Source: a virus
IMG/VR virus record: IMGVR_UViG_3300025684_000051
Location: 1 to 29,831 of that record
DNA length: 29,831 bases
Direction: 5' to 3' (one strand)
Positions 1-9,288 of this stretch are shown here, in pieces (within the stretch, counting starts at the first letter, position 1; every line of letters starts with the position of its first letter). Below the pieces are notes generated by a model. It did not search any database. It saw only the letters and a program-made list of their open reading frames with translations, and was not told the DNA's origin. The position numbers were made by a program, and so were the translations under genes.

Positions 1-3000
1 TCTATTCTGTATAGCATATCTTCCAAGGCATTTCTGAAATCTGTCCCGTAATGAGACTCTATCTTATTCATATTGTCGCTAGAGAAAATGGCATCGGCAT
101 TCTTCTTCCACTCTGAAATATACTCAGCCCTCTTTACGTCGTCAATAATTCTCTCGACATCTTCAAAAATCGAACCAAAAGTCCATTTTGATTTTGGTCC
201 AACCCATGAATCTGTAGTGCCGGTTAATTCTTGAAGATATGTTGCGTATTCTAGCATTCTTGGATTGGATAATACAATATCGTTTAGTGCTTTAGCGTCG
301 GCCTCGCTTATCCCTAACAATGAATTTGTATTTCCAGATTTTAAGTATAAGTAAGCCCTTAATGCCTGGTCATTTGTATATTTAAGATATCCAGAGCTTT
401 TTGGCATAGAAACTTTTACATCCTCATATTCCCTGTTTAAGTCTTTGAAGTCTCTAGTTATTTTTTGTCTAGCATGGGTCATAGCTACATAAGCCCTATT
501 CAATGGCTCTGTGAGATATTTCTCAAAGAAAGCTTTTTGAGCATCACCTTCTTTTCCTTTTCCTAAGAAAGAATACCAAAAACCAGTAAAATCTTCAGCT
601 GAAGGAGACATAAACCTGAACTTCTTCTTTCTTCTATCAGAGTTAAGTCTAGCTGTAGATTCTGATATTTGCTCATCTATACTTATTCCAGTTGCTTTTT
701 TAAGTATATTCGCAGTTACATACTCAAGATTAGCTCTATCGGTCTTTGACTCTGGATTACTTCCTAAACCATTTTCTTGAGTAAATGCCTTAGACGCGCT
801 AAATATCCTAGCGCCATCTTTTTCAGCTACAGTTCTAAGTTCCTTGTACCTTCTACCGGTTAAATGTGTCTTATAATCAACGTCTATATTCTTGACTCCA
901 TTCATTATAAGCCTAACACCTCTCGAATCTATGTCTCTTGCGTAATACGAATCTACAATACCTCCTCTATACCTATAATTGCTTGATGGCATCTTGCCTG
1001 TAATCGCAGACATTGCCGCTTGAACGTCATAACTCGATGTTGTTACGGCATGTTCTATTTGAACGTAAGCCCGATGCCTTGCATTTGGATCTTGTTTTTT
1101 CTTTTCATTAATAGAGATAGTTGACTTATCGCCACGAATCAAAGTGTTTTCACTTATCATACTGTGATTTTTACTTATCTCAACTAAATTTTTAGTGCCA
1201 GCTCCTGTATTGATTAATGAGTATGTTGTATATGCTACTGCTTCTGAATATTGCTCTTTAGTAAGGCTTGGGTCGGACAACATGTCATTGAGTCCAGATA
1301 TGATAGTGTTTCTGATATTTAACTTTAAGCTATTATACTTTTTAGACTTTTCGATAATCCCCTCGACGAATTTAAGTCTAGTTTCGTAATCTTGCCCTAC
1401 TGTTCTCCTGAGATATGCATTTATCTCTGAACTAAGTAGATTTGAGAAGAAAAGCTTATTATCTACGCTTTCCAGTTTATCAAACTCACTCCTTGTATTA
1501 TTTGCATATCTTTTAGTTCTGTCTGAAATATTAAATTTTCCTGGGCTAACTTTTGATCTGTTATCTGCATCGTAGTGAAACACATACTTAGCTATATCTT
1601 TGGTTAGATTATCATTGTTAATCAGGTTTGATATTGCATCATAAGCTTTTTGAGAGTACTCCGATAATATTCTAGAGTCCTTCTTGTTTTTGTATATTTC
1701 AGCTAGTCCCTTTAAAACGGATTTAGCGTCAACTCCTTTTTTATTAAAAACACCTTTTATTCCCGGGTGCATCATTAACAACGTACTAGCCTTTGATCTA
1801 GTCGCCCTAAGCTCGTACAGTTTTAATACCATCTTAAAGAATGTATCAGACAACTCTTCGTCATTCATTATCTGAGACATCATGTAGTTTCCATACCTAT
1901 ACAAATCCTCATCGCTATCCAATGACTCTATTGTTTCTTTGATGTTTTCTTCAGTTATATTTAATTCAGAGTCTATAACGTTAAACTTAGGCCTTGTAAA
2001 TGTCTTCCCAGTAGAAAGCATGTTTTTACTTCTTCCAGCTCCAAAATCAACTATCATTTGAGCTGGGATACCCATCTCCTCCATTATTTTTCTTCCCTCG
2101 GTATTAGTTATCAGCTTTCCAATTTGTCTTAACGTTGCAAGTCTTAAATTAGCCTCGTCACTCTTACCTCTTAAAGAATTATTAGTGCCATCTTCGTTGA
2201 TACCAAGCATCGACAGAAATTCAGATTTGTTAAATTCCTTTTTAAATTTAACAATTCCAGAACTTGCTCCAGTAACTTTCTTTCCTGTCTTAGCTACACC
2301 TTCTTCAAACTCCCTTTTTAAGCGTCCTGTACTTGGGTTTACTTCTGGTCTAGTTAAATCAACTTCATAAAACTTATCCATAAGTAAGCGCTTCATATTC
2401 ACACTTATTCCTCTTCCCTCGGCCGACGCAGGGTCTAGCACATAGTTTGCATCTGGCAATATGTTGTAAATATCTTCAGCGGCATCAAATATTATCTTAG
2501 CAGACGAGTTTAATTCATCTGCATTTAATTGCCCAGTCTCTTTGAGGAATCTTTCTTCTCGTATCTGAAACTTTTCAGATAATGACTCAGTAACTAAATT
2601 ACTTGTGTCTCCGAAGAACATTTTAGCCTTTTCACTAGTGTTAAACTTAGACCTTACTTCTGCAGATGCTTTTGATTCGAACTTCTTGTCTTTGAATATA
2701 GATATTGGATCTATCAAAACATCTCCCTCATCAAACAACACATGATCAAATGCTTCGTCAAAATTATCTTGATAAGCTATGTCATATCCAGCTTCATAGT
2801 CGTCAGTTCTAACATTATATTGCTCCTTCTTGTATTTAGTACTGTTTGCCAGGTTAAGAGCCTCCTGCCTAACCTTGTCAGTCAAGTAACCGTTCAGTTT
2901 TTTCAGCGAAGGGTCGTAAGTTTTTAGTCTATGAGCAAGACCTGTTTTCCCTCCCCATCCATCTATAACATCATCAATGAATGATTCTTTTTCATATTCA

Positions 3001-6000
3001 GAAATTTTAGCAGCACCCATTACGTCTTTAGCGTTGTACTCTATGAGCTGTTTTAATGCTTTTCTAACTTTTGGTCTGTTAAGTATCTCTGGCTTATTCT
3101 CTAAATCCATTGTTTCTTGAGCCTCGCTGAAGACAGATTTCCAAGAGCTCGGGCTTTTTTCTTGCTCATCCGCAAGATTCATTATAGCCTCTGTATATTG
3201 ATCCATGTCCAGCTCTCCATTTCGAAACATTCTGTCGTACATAGACCTCTTTTCAGAGATGCTAAGCAAATTCCCATTTCCTCTTGACAGCCCACCACTA
3301 AGTTTGTTTTTGCTCTTCCAAAAGCGCTCAAATGACCTAAGATGGTTAATCGTAGATTTGTTAATATCTGAATTCTCGGATGCATTGTTTAATTCTCCAA
3401 ATAATTCTTTTTGACCTATCCTAAACAAGTCCTTAAATCTGAAAGAAGAGTCTATGTCTGAATCATTAATATATCCTATTGAGTTTAAATCGGTATACAG
3501 ATTCATCAACTCTTCGAACCTCAACCTTTTATCGCCTCTAGTTATTTCGTCGTATTGCTTTAACCTTTCCTGAATTTCAGTATTTAATCTTTCGTTATTT
3601 ACCCTCGTATCTTTTCTGTTAAATATCTTATACTCTATTCTAGCCTTCAATTCGTTATAAGCCGCATCTACAATAGCTTCATCCATGTTTTCGATGTTTT
3701 TCATCGTCATCCAATGGTGTCCGATTTCGTGTTTCGGAGATGTAGCAGCTAAAGACTTATCTAGATCACTCATGTTTTCATCCTTCAGAACGGACCTTAT
3801 CTTATAGTCATTAACAAATGTGAGCCCATAGTTAGCGTTTGCGTTAGCTGTTAGTATTTCAAGAGCTGTATTAGGGTCTTTTCTTATGCTTTCTATGAAT
3901 TCAATCCTTGATTTTTCAGGGAGATTATTAAATGACTCGTCATTCTGTAATTGAAATATAAACTTATCAGCAAGTTTATTTAAGGTTTCGGCATCTACAC
4001 TGTCATTATTCTCAATTTTTTTAGCAATATCATTAGCTGCGTTTACAAGACCCATATAATTATCTCCCATCTTGAAGAAAGACCTTCCGGATTTTGCTTT
4101 TGAAACGCCTAAAGCCGCCTTATAGTTGGCCATAAGAAGAAAATCCTTTGCGTTCAAATCAGCATCTTCTTGACTGGTTAATTTAGCTATTCTATCATTA
4201 TATGAGTTGTACTCTTTATTCAGATCAGTAAGTATAGATTGTACATTTTTGTTTTGTACTTTATCTCCTTGCGTTATCTGCTTTCTTGTTAACTCAGTAA
4301 CTTTATTTTTTACCTGAGCTTTCTTGTATGTCAAGTCATATACCTCTTGAAATTCCTCACTGCTCAATGACAGCATTTTAGCCCATGCGTTCTGTTCGTT
4401 TATAGATATTTCGCTAAGCAATTTCTTATACTCCTTATCAGCTTCCATCCTTTGGCCGTAGTCTAAACTCCTATCATTTAAGATGTTTTTATAGTTCATT
4501 AACTTGCCAAATTGCTCTTTTCTTCTAGCGTTCTCTATAGCGTTGTTCACCAATGGAGACATTGCGGATATGGAACCAAAAGCGAGACCGCTTCCCCCTG
4601 AATTTATCAAGATATTGGCAGTCATATCCCATGTTGTTATATCCGATATGTCTTGCAGTATTTTGTCAAAACTTCTTCCTTGACCAAGCCACAAGTTATC
4701 TACTAGAGTTTTATCCATGTATGCTATTGGGTATTCCTCAGAAAGTTCTCCAAGCGTCATACCACCTCCCTTTTTAAGTAGTTTCAACTTGCTTGGGTCG
4801 TAAAATGCTTTCCCTATTTTAGTTCCTTCGAATAGTTTGCCTACTCCTGGCACTTTCAACTGCCCAGTACCCAATGCTCCAGCCAATCTAGTTATTCCGC
4901 CTTCAATTACACCACTCATTACAGCAGAATAAAATATGTCGCTATCGGTGTGTTTTAACATCTCTAGCTTTTCTATTTCCGATATTATCTGATCTTTATT
5001 GTCTGCGTTTTCTGGGTTTTCTAATGATTTAGTAAGGTGCTCTATTTGAGCTCCTATCATCCTATTATAATATTTTAAGTCTGATTTCTTTTGCCCTACT
5101 TGTGATAAGCCAAATATCGTAGGAGCTATAACTTGACCTCCAGGCAACGCATACATCATGACGCTGCCTACTGTAGATGCTGCGTTAGAGGCAAGAACCT
5201 CTCCGATATAATCGCCAAATGAAGCTTTCCCAGATTTAAAATCATCTAAATTCAATGGTTGAGCTACATTTTTCCATCTTTCATCAAATGCAGATGTTAT
5301 TTCTTCCTCTAAAGCATCTTCTCTCTCTATGCTTGCAGACGGAGTGATTACAGATAAACCAATCACAGTTTTACCTAGAAACCTATCGACGTCTCTAAGC
5401 GCCATTGATGATTTCCGGTAATCAGTAGCTGCTGCTTTCTTAATATTTTCATCAAGATTAACGTCATCAGTCATAGACATTAACTCTGTACTATCTTTTA
5501 TTAACTCATCTCTTAACCTACCTATCGCGTTAAGCTTGTTATATATATTGTTGTAAGAAGGAGAATTATATATATCCATAAATTCGTCAAGCAGAACCAT
5601 AGCTTCAGACTCACTTGTCGCTGACTTTATTTTTTGCTCTATATTAAGTAGCTGGCTATTAAAACTTTTAACTTGATTAACAAGTAGTTCTACATTATTA
5701 TTATCCCTAAAGTCACTTATCGTTTTTCTTTTTAGGTCTAATTTAGCTTTTAATGCAAGAGCTTTGTCGATGTTAGAACTGGAATCGTATTGGAGAAGAT
5801 TTCCAACTACCTCTTGTTCGGCCTCGTCGTACTTCCTCATGAAGTATCCAAGCTCTTTATCTCTTTTCTGGTTTAATGATTCCTTCTCGACATATAATTC
5901 ATCTACTCTTTCTGATATTTTTTTTGACTCAGATTCACTTTCAGATTCATAAGTCTCATTTAATAAAGCGTTTATTTCGTCCTGCTTGCGTATTATTTCG

Positions 6001-6890
6001 TTATCAATAGGACCTAACACATCGGACTTATATTTATCAACCTCGTCGTTTATAGATATAGTCTTAGTTCTTTCCACAGGTATCGTTCCTCTACCAGTAT
6101 CTACATATTCTGTATAGGTTTCTGTTCTGGTTAGCTCTGGGGCTTTACTGCTTACAGTCACCTCTGGAACCTCTAACCCTCCGGTTTGACCTCCTTGTTT
6201 AACGCTAACTCCATACTTTGGGTTGTTAATGAAGCTTTGTAAGTAAGATGATGGAGATACGTTGTACTGGTTTGCAGCTTCTATGATTTCCTTTTTGTTA
6301 TACATGACCCCTTCGTCGCCTAGTCCAGGTCCTTTTATTATATATGAATCTCCAAGTGTTTTATCAAAATCTTTGTCAATGAAGGTAATATCCTTATACT
6401 CTTCTATTGTTAACGGAATCTTTTTGCCGTCCTTTATGTAAAAATCAGCTATAGCAGTATCAGATTCAATGTATTCTTCTTGAGAGCCCAAAGAACCATC
6501 TTCCAATTTGGATTCCGTAACGGGTGCTTGAACTTCTTCCGCAGTCGCACCCGTATCCTGCGGTGTTGTCTTTGATTGCTTCGGAACAGCTCCTTGCATT
6601 AAAGCCTCAGACATAGCCGCATACTGATCCTCTTGACTTGGTGTCTTTGCTGTAGGAGTTGTTTCTTCTACTTCTGGTTTTTGTTGAGTAGATGTCATAC
6701 CTTCACCTACACCCAAAAGTACTTTAAAGTCATCTATACTCTTTGTGTATCCTTTTGATTTGAAAAGATTATAAGAGTCGTTAAGAGCCTTTTCGTTTGA
6801 ATTTATCAGTTTTACGTAGTCATCTATACTCTTTGTGTATCCTTTTGATTTAAAAAGAGTATAAGAGTCGTTAAGAGCCTTTTTGTTCAT
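1..6890 (-). CDS. giant virion/ejection protein with HEIGH motif (C-terminus cut by window edge)
   Basis: An open frame starts at the ATG at 6890 and runs off the left edge, giving 2296 complete codons with no stop that I could find by reading it. The N-terminus holds two 30-residue repeats (LFKSKGYTKSIDD core). A Pro/Thr/Gln-rich linker follows, then long charged helical stretches. Three small-residue-rich, membrane-like segments lie near residues 560-590, 650-675 and 755-785. A zinc-metallopeptidase signature HEIGHH is at residues 1054-1059. The last visible part (about 2095-2290) resembles the large polyvalent-protein-associated domains of marine phages. It is the third and largest of three consecutive genes of increasing size, like T7 gp14-gp15-gp16. 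I infer that it is packaged in the capsid and ejected with the DNA, perhaps degrading peptide or protein barriers. A tape-measure role is less likely because no tail tube gene is seen. The start overlaps the upstream stop by 20 bases. Confidence 0.8.
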   Translation of the reverse strand, partial: MNKKALNDSYTLFKSKGYTKSIDDYVKLINSNEKALNDSYNLFKSKGYTKSIDDFKVLLGVGEGMTSTQQKPEVEETTPTAKTPSQEDQYAAMSEALMQGAVPKQSKTTPQDTGATAEEVQAPVTESKLEDGSLGSQEEYIESDTAIADFYIKDGKKIPLTIEEYKDITFIDKDFDKTLGDSYIIKGPGLGDEGVMYNKKEIIEAANQYNVSPSSYLQSFINNPKYGVSVKQGGQTGGLEVPEVTVSSKAPELTRTETYTEYVDTGRGTIPVERTKTISINDEVDKYKSDVLGPIDNEIIRKQDEINALLNETYESESESESKKISERVDELYVEKESLNQKRDKELGYFMRKYDEAEQEVVGNLLQYDSSSNIDKALALKAKLDLKRKTISDFRDNNNVELLVNQVKSFNSQLLNIEQKIKSATSESEAMVLLDEFMDIYNSPSYNNIYNKLNAIGRLRDELIKDSTELMSMTDDVNLDENIKKAAATDYRKSSMALRDVDRFLGKTVIGLSVITPSASIEREDALEEEITSAFDERWKNVAQPLNLDDFKSGKASFGDYIGEVLASNAASTVGSVMMYALPGGQVIAPTIFGLSQVGQKKSDLKYYNRMIGAQIEHLTKSLENPENADNKDQIISEIEKLEMLKHTDSDIFYSAVMSGVIEGGITRLAGALGTGQLKVPGVGKLFEGTKIGKAFYDPSKLKLLKKGGGMTLGELSEEYPIAYMDKTLVDNLWLGQGRSFDKILQDISDITTWDMTANILINSGGSGLAFGSISAMSPLVNNAIENARRKEQFGKLMNYKNILNDRSLDYGQRMEADKEYKKLLSEISINEQNAWAKMLSLSSEEFQEVYDLTYKKAQVKNKVTELTRKQITQGDKVQNKNVQSILTDLNKEYNSYNDRIAKLTSQEDADLNAKDFLLMANYKAALGVSKAKSGRSFFKMGDNYMGLVNAANDIAKKIENNDSVDAETLNKLADKFIFQLQNDESFNNLPEKSRIEFIESIRKDPNTALEILTANANANYGLTFVNDYKIRSVLKDENMSDLDKSLAATSPKHEIGHHWMTMKNIENMDEAIVDAAYNELKARIEYKIFNRKDTRVNNERLNTEIQERLKQYDEITRGDKRLRFEELMNLYTDLNSIGYINDSDIDSSFRFKDLFRIGQKELFGELNNASENSDINKSTINHLRSFERFWKSKNKLSGGLSRGNGNLLSISEKRSMYDRMFRNGELDMDQYTEAIMNLADEQEKSPSSWKSVFSEAQETMDLENKPEILNRPKVRKALKQLIEYNAKDVMGAAKISEYEKESFIDDVIDGWGGKTGLAHRLKTYDPSLKKLNGYLTDKVRQEALNLANSTKYKKEQYNVRTDDYEAGYDIAYQDNFDEAFDHVLFDEGDVLIDPISIFKDKKFESKASAEVRSKFNTSEKAKMFFGDTSNLVTESLSEKFQIREERFLKETGQLNADELNSSAKIIFDAAEDIYNILPDANYVLDPASAEGRGISVNMKRLLMDKFYEVDLTRPEVNPSTGRLKREFEEGVAKTGKKVTGASSGIVKFKKEFNKSEFLSMLGINEDGTNNSLRGKSDEANLRLATLRQIGKLITNTEGRKIMEEMGIPAQMIVDFGAGRSKNMLSTGKTFTRPKFNVIDSELNITEENIKETIESLDSDEDLYRYGNYMMSQIMNDEELSDTFFKMVLKLYELRATRSKASTLLMMHPGIKGVFNKKGVDAKSVLKGLAEIYKNKKDSRILSEYSQKAYDAISNLINNDNLTKDIAKYVFHYDADNRSKVSPGKFNISDRTKRYANNTRSEFDKLESVDNKLFFSNLLSSEINAYLRRTVGQDYETRLKFVEGIIEKSKKYNSLKLNIRNTIISGLNDMLSDPSLTKEQYSEAVAYTTYSLINTGAGTKNLVEISKNHSMISENTLIRGDKSTISINEKKKQDPNARHRAYVQIEHAVTTSSYDVQAAMSAITGKMPSSNYRYRGGIVDSYYARDIDSRGVRLIMNGVKNIDVDYKTHLTGRRYKELRTVAEKDGARIFSASKAFTQENGLGSNPESKTDRANLEYVTANILKKATGISIDEQISESTARLNSDRRKKKFRFMSPSAEDFTGFWYSFLGKGKEGDAQKAFFEKYLTEPLNRAYVAMTHARQKITRDFKDLNREYEDVKVSMPKSSGYLKYTNDQALRAYLYLKSGNTNSLLGISEADAKALNDIVLSNPRMLEYATYLQELTGTTDSWVGPKSKWTFGSIFEDVERIIDDVKRAEYISEWKKNADAIFSSDNMNKIESHYGTDFRNALEDMLYRI
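6728..6887 (-). repeat. in-frame tandem duplication, 90-base period
   Basis: Two copies of about 70 bases (6728-6797 and 6818-6887) are almost identical, with about three or four mismatches, and start exactly 90 bases apart. They encode two copies of a 30-residue unit with core LFKSKGYTKSIDD at the N-terminus of the giant protein. The copy nearest the start codon also overlaps the last 20 bases of the upstream 492-residue gene. The near identity suggests a recent duplication or gene conversion. Confidence 0.9.
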
Positions 6891-8349
6891 TCGTTGTAAG
6901 TGCTTGTGTTTGTGAGGGTTCGGTTTCGTCGTAAATGCTTGTGTCTATTTGATTTACACTTTCTGAAGCAGTTGTTGTTGTCTGTTTTGATTCGCCCATC
7001 ATTTCACGAACAACATTACGCATTCCTTCTAGCTTTGTTTTTTGGTTATTTAGTATATTCGATATTACATTTCTAACATTGGCTTCATTCATGTCCCTAA
7101 CCATTATTTGATTACTCATGGTATGGTTGCCTACTTTATTCTCTATATTATACCCAGTTATTTCGCCACTACTTTCGTCTATTACAGGGCCTGTAACACT
7201 GAATCCCATGCCATTTAAGTTATTGACCAACAAGGCATCGACAACCTGCTTAAACTTAGGACCATTTTTCACCATTCCAGATAGATTAGATAACCATGCT
7301 GTGTCTTCTAGTGTGGTTAAACTTTGCATAAGCGCGTTATACTGACCGTTAATTATTTTATCCAAATCAGTTGGTTTATATCCTGATCCTGTTGTTTGAG
7401 ATGCTCTTATTTTAGCGTACTCCAAAGCTCTTTCTTGTTCAGCTTGCATCTTATAAGCCGCTGCAAAATCAGAGTAGTTATATACGGAACCAATTGCCTT
7501 TTGGCCCAACTCATTCGCCATTAATGTGAATTGCTTGTCAGAGAAAGCATCTTTCTCCTCTATAGATTTAAATCCGCTAACTACATCTGGGTCATTATAA
7601 TACATGGAACCTCCTTCTCTTTGAGTAGCTGAAGATATTTCATTACTATATAGATAACTCCATAACTCTGGGCTATCTTCGTTCTTCAACATGAACGTAA
7701 ATTGTTCGGAAAGTTTTTTCTCTATTTCTTCAACTGACAATCCAAGTTTTGCAGCTTCCTTAAATATCAAATCTGCCTTTGTTCTAAAGGCTGAGTTAAG
7801 AGCTTTGTAATCTTCTTCATAATCGCTTCTCTTCATAAATTTTGCCGATGATAATTCATCTAAAGAAACTTCCCCAAAATCTCCAGTTATTTTTAAATCT
7901 AATCCTTTGCCTTCTATTTTTATGCTTTTATCTCCTCTAGTCATGGCCGCTTTTAAAGCCCCAAGTTTTGAAGAGTTTCTCATATCCCAATCCTTATCGT
8001 CTATCTGAGCCAATTCTCCTAATCTACCAATAGTTCCTTTTATAGATGAAACCTTTCTAAGCATTTTAGCTTGTTCGGATGCGCTTGCAGTAGCGAAGCT
8101 TCCTTCTGTTATAATAGCATCAATAGACGATTGTAGTCCGTCCATCATCCTTGCGTCAAGTCCAGCTATAGCGCTTAGGTCCGAAGATTTATACGCTCCA
8201 GCCAATGCCTCGTCTTGCTCTTTAGCTATCCTTTCTTTCTCTAGACGCTCTTCTTCAAACTTTTGTTGAAACTTACCAAAAGACTCTTCAAACCCTTTTG
8301 AAAAAGCCTGAGTATCTGCAAAGTATACTTGTGGATTCCTATAACTCAT
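6871..8349 (-). CDS. putative internal virion (ejection) protein, 492 aa
   Basis: The protein is soluble-looking and mostly helical. It begins with a SYRNPQ segment and a highly charged coiled-coil stretch (about residues 15-48, rich in E, K and Q). It ends in a polar Thr/Ser/Gln tail from about residue 455. No catalytic motif, signal peptide or membrane segment is visible. It sits between a 311-residue protein with an N-terminal hydrophobic segment and the giant protein, with a 2-base gap upstream and a 20-base overlap downstream. By position and composition it matches the middle member of a T7-like internal-core trio (gp15 position). I remember similar proteins in marine Bacteroidota phages next to the same neighbours. 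The ejection role is inferred, and a plain capsid cargo protein is the main alternative. Confidence 0.7.
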   Translation of the reverse strand: MSYRNPQVYFADTQAFSKGFEESFGKFQQKFEEERLEKERIAKEQDEALAGAYKSSDLSAIAGLDARMMDGLQSSIDAIITEGSFATASASEQAKMLRKVSSIKGTIGRLGELAQIDDKDWDMRNSSKLGALKAAMTRGDKSIKIEGKGLDLKITGDFGEVSLDELSSAKFMKRSDYEEDYKALNSAFRTKADLIFKEAAKLGLSVEEIEKKLSEQFTFMLKNEDSPELWSYLYSNEISSATQREGGSMYYNDPDVVSGFKSIEEKDAFSDKQFTLMANELGQKAIGSVYNYSDFAAAYKMQAEQERALEYAKIRASQTTGSGYKPTDLDKIINGQYNALMQSLTTLEDTAWLSNLSGMVKNGPKFKQVVDALLVNNLNGMGFSVTGPVIDESSGEITGYNIENKVGNHTMSNQIMVRDMNEANVRNVISNILNNQKTKLEGMRNVVREMMGESKQTTTTASESVNQIDTSIYDETEPSQTQALTTNEQKGS

Positions 8350-8351
8350 AA

Positions 8352-9287
8352 TTAATCTCTAAATTGAATATTTGGAACAAATCTTTGAGATCCATATTTA
8401 GCCCCAAATGCAGATATGTCACTCCCTAAAAGCGTTGATTGAAATTGATTTGCATAGCCACCTCCTATTGGGAGAAATTGATTAGGATTGCTAAATGGGT
8501 CTGAATAAGATGACGAATATCCTAAACCAGCTGATCCACTGCCAGAACTAGAAGACTCTTGACTTCCTCCACCACCTCCGCCACCTAAAGCTTGAGCTCC
8601 AAAACTAGCAGCAGTACCTATAAGTTGTCCTAAGGCTTGGTTTTGTTGAGATTTTGCTTGAGCCTCTTGAGCCCTATATTGTTGAGCTAAACTCGAAACC
8701 CTATCTAATTGAGAGATCTCCCTTTCTTCTTGCATCGACATTCTTTCAAGCTCACCAGATCCCATTAATTCTTGCCGTCTCATTTCTGATTGCAATTGCA
8801 TTTGCTCCATAGACTGTTGTCCTCTAGCTCTTAATTCAGCATTTCTAGCTTCTTGAGACTCAATACTTGCGGATATACCTTGTTTGCTTGCTGCAGCTTC
8901 CCTAGCTAGTGCAGTAGCCCCTCCAGCTCCAGCTCCAGTAGCTCTCAACGTATCTAATGCCGATGCCAATCCAATATCAGTTTGTTCTGCTTGCATTTGA
9001 GCTGCTTGAGTAGCTACCTGAAGATTTGCAAATGGATTAGACACCATACTTGTTAAATCCTGAAGGTTAGCATAAGGATTTGTTATGTCTTGTCTATTAG
9101 CTTCCAATCTCTTTAAATCAGCTTCATATTGCCTTGCAGCTCTCCTTGATTCCCTCTTTTGCTTTCCGGCCCCAATCATTCCTATTAGGCTTCCGACACC
9201 TTGCGCTATACCCGCAATTGCCATTGGAGCGATGGCCTGTTGATACTCTACAGAGCCAAATAAAAACTCTATTATTGCCTCGTTCAT
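8352..9287 (-). CDS. putative small ejection protein with N-terminal hydrophobic helix, 311 aa
   Basis: An Ala/Gly/Ile-rich hydrophobic segment at about residues 19-41 could insert in a membrane. It is followed by a basic stretch (KQKRESRRAARQ) and then long Gln/Ala/Glu-rich amphipathic sequence, with ATGAGAGGATALA near residues 115-127. A poly-Gly run and Ser/Gly-rich linker follow (about 233-258), then an aromatic and Asn-rich C-terminus. A short membrane-active helix plus a coiled coil is the usual make-up of T7 gp14-type internal proteins, which are ejected first and form a pore in the outer membrane. It is the first and smallest gene of the ejection trio. The gaps to its neighbours are 1-2 bases, so translation is probably coupled. 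The family assignment is by pattern and context. Confidence 0.7.
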   Translation of the reverse strand: MNEAIIEFLFGSVEYQQAIAPMAIAGIAQGVGSLIGMIGAGKQKRESRRAARQYEADLKRLEANRQDITNPYANLQDLTSMVSNPFANLQVATQAAQMQAEQTDIGLASALDTLRATGAGAGGATALAREAAASKQGISASIESQEARNAELRARGQQSMEQMQLQSEMRRQELMGSGELERMSMQEEREISQLDRVSSLAQQYRAQEAQAKSQQNQALGQLIGTAASFGAQALGGGGGGGSQESSSSGSGSAGLGYSSSYSDPFSNPNQFLPIGGGYANQFQSTLLGSDISAFGAKYGSQRFVPNIQFRD

Positions 9288-9288
9288 A

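Noticed and set aside
6728-6887. Direct repeats as a possible attachment site or insertion footprint
   Set aside because: They are adjacent, in frame and exactly 90 bases apart, so a coding duplication explains them.
1-6890. Tape-measure protein
   Set aside because: No tail tube, sheath or tail-assembly chaperone genes are seen, and the neighbours match a short-tailed phage with ejection proteins. It is not fully excluded because the C-terminus is missing.
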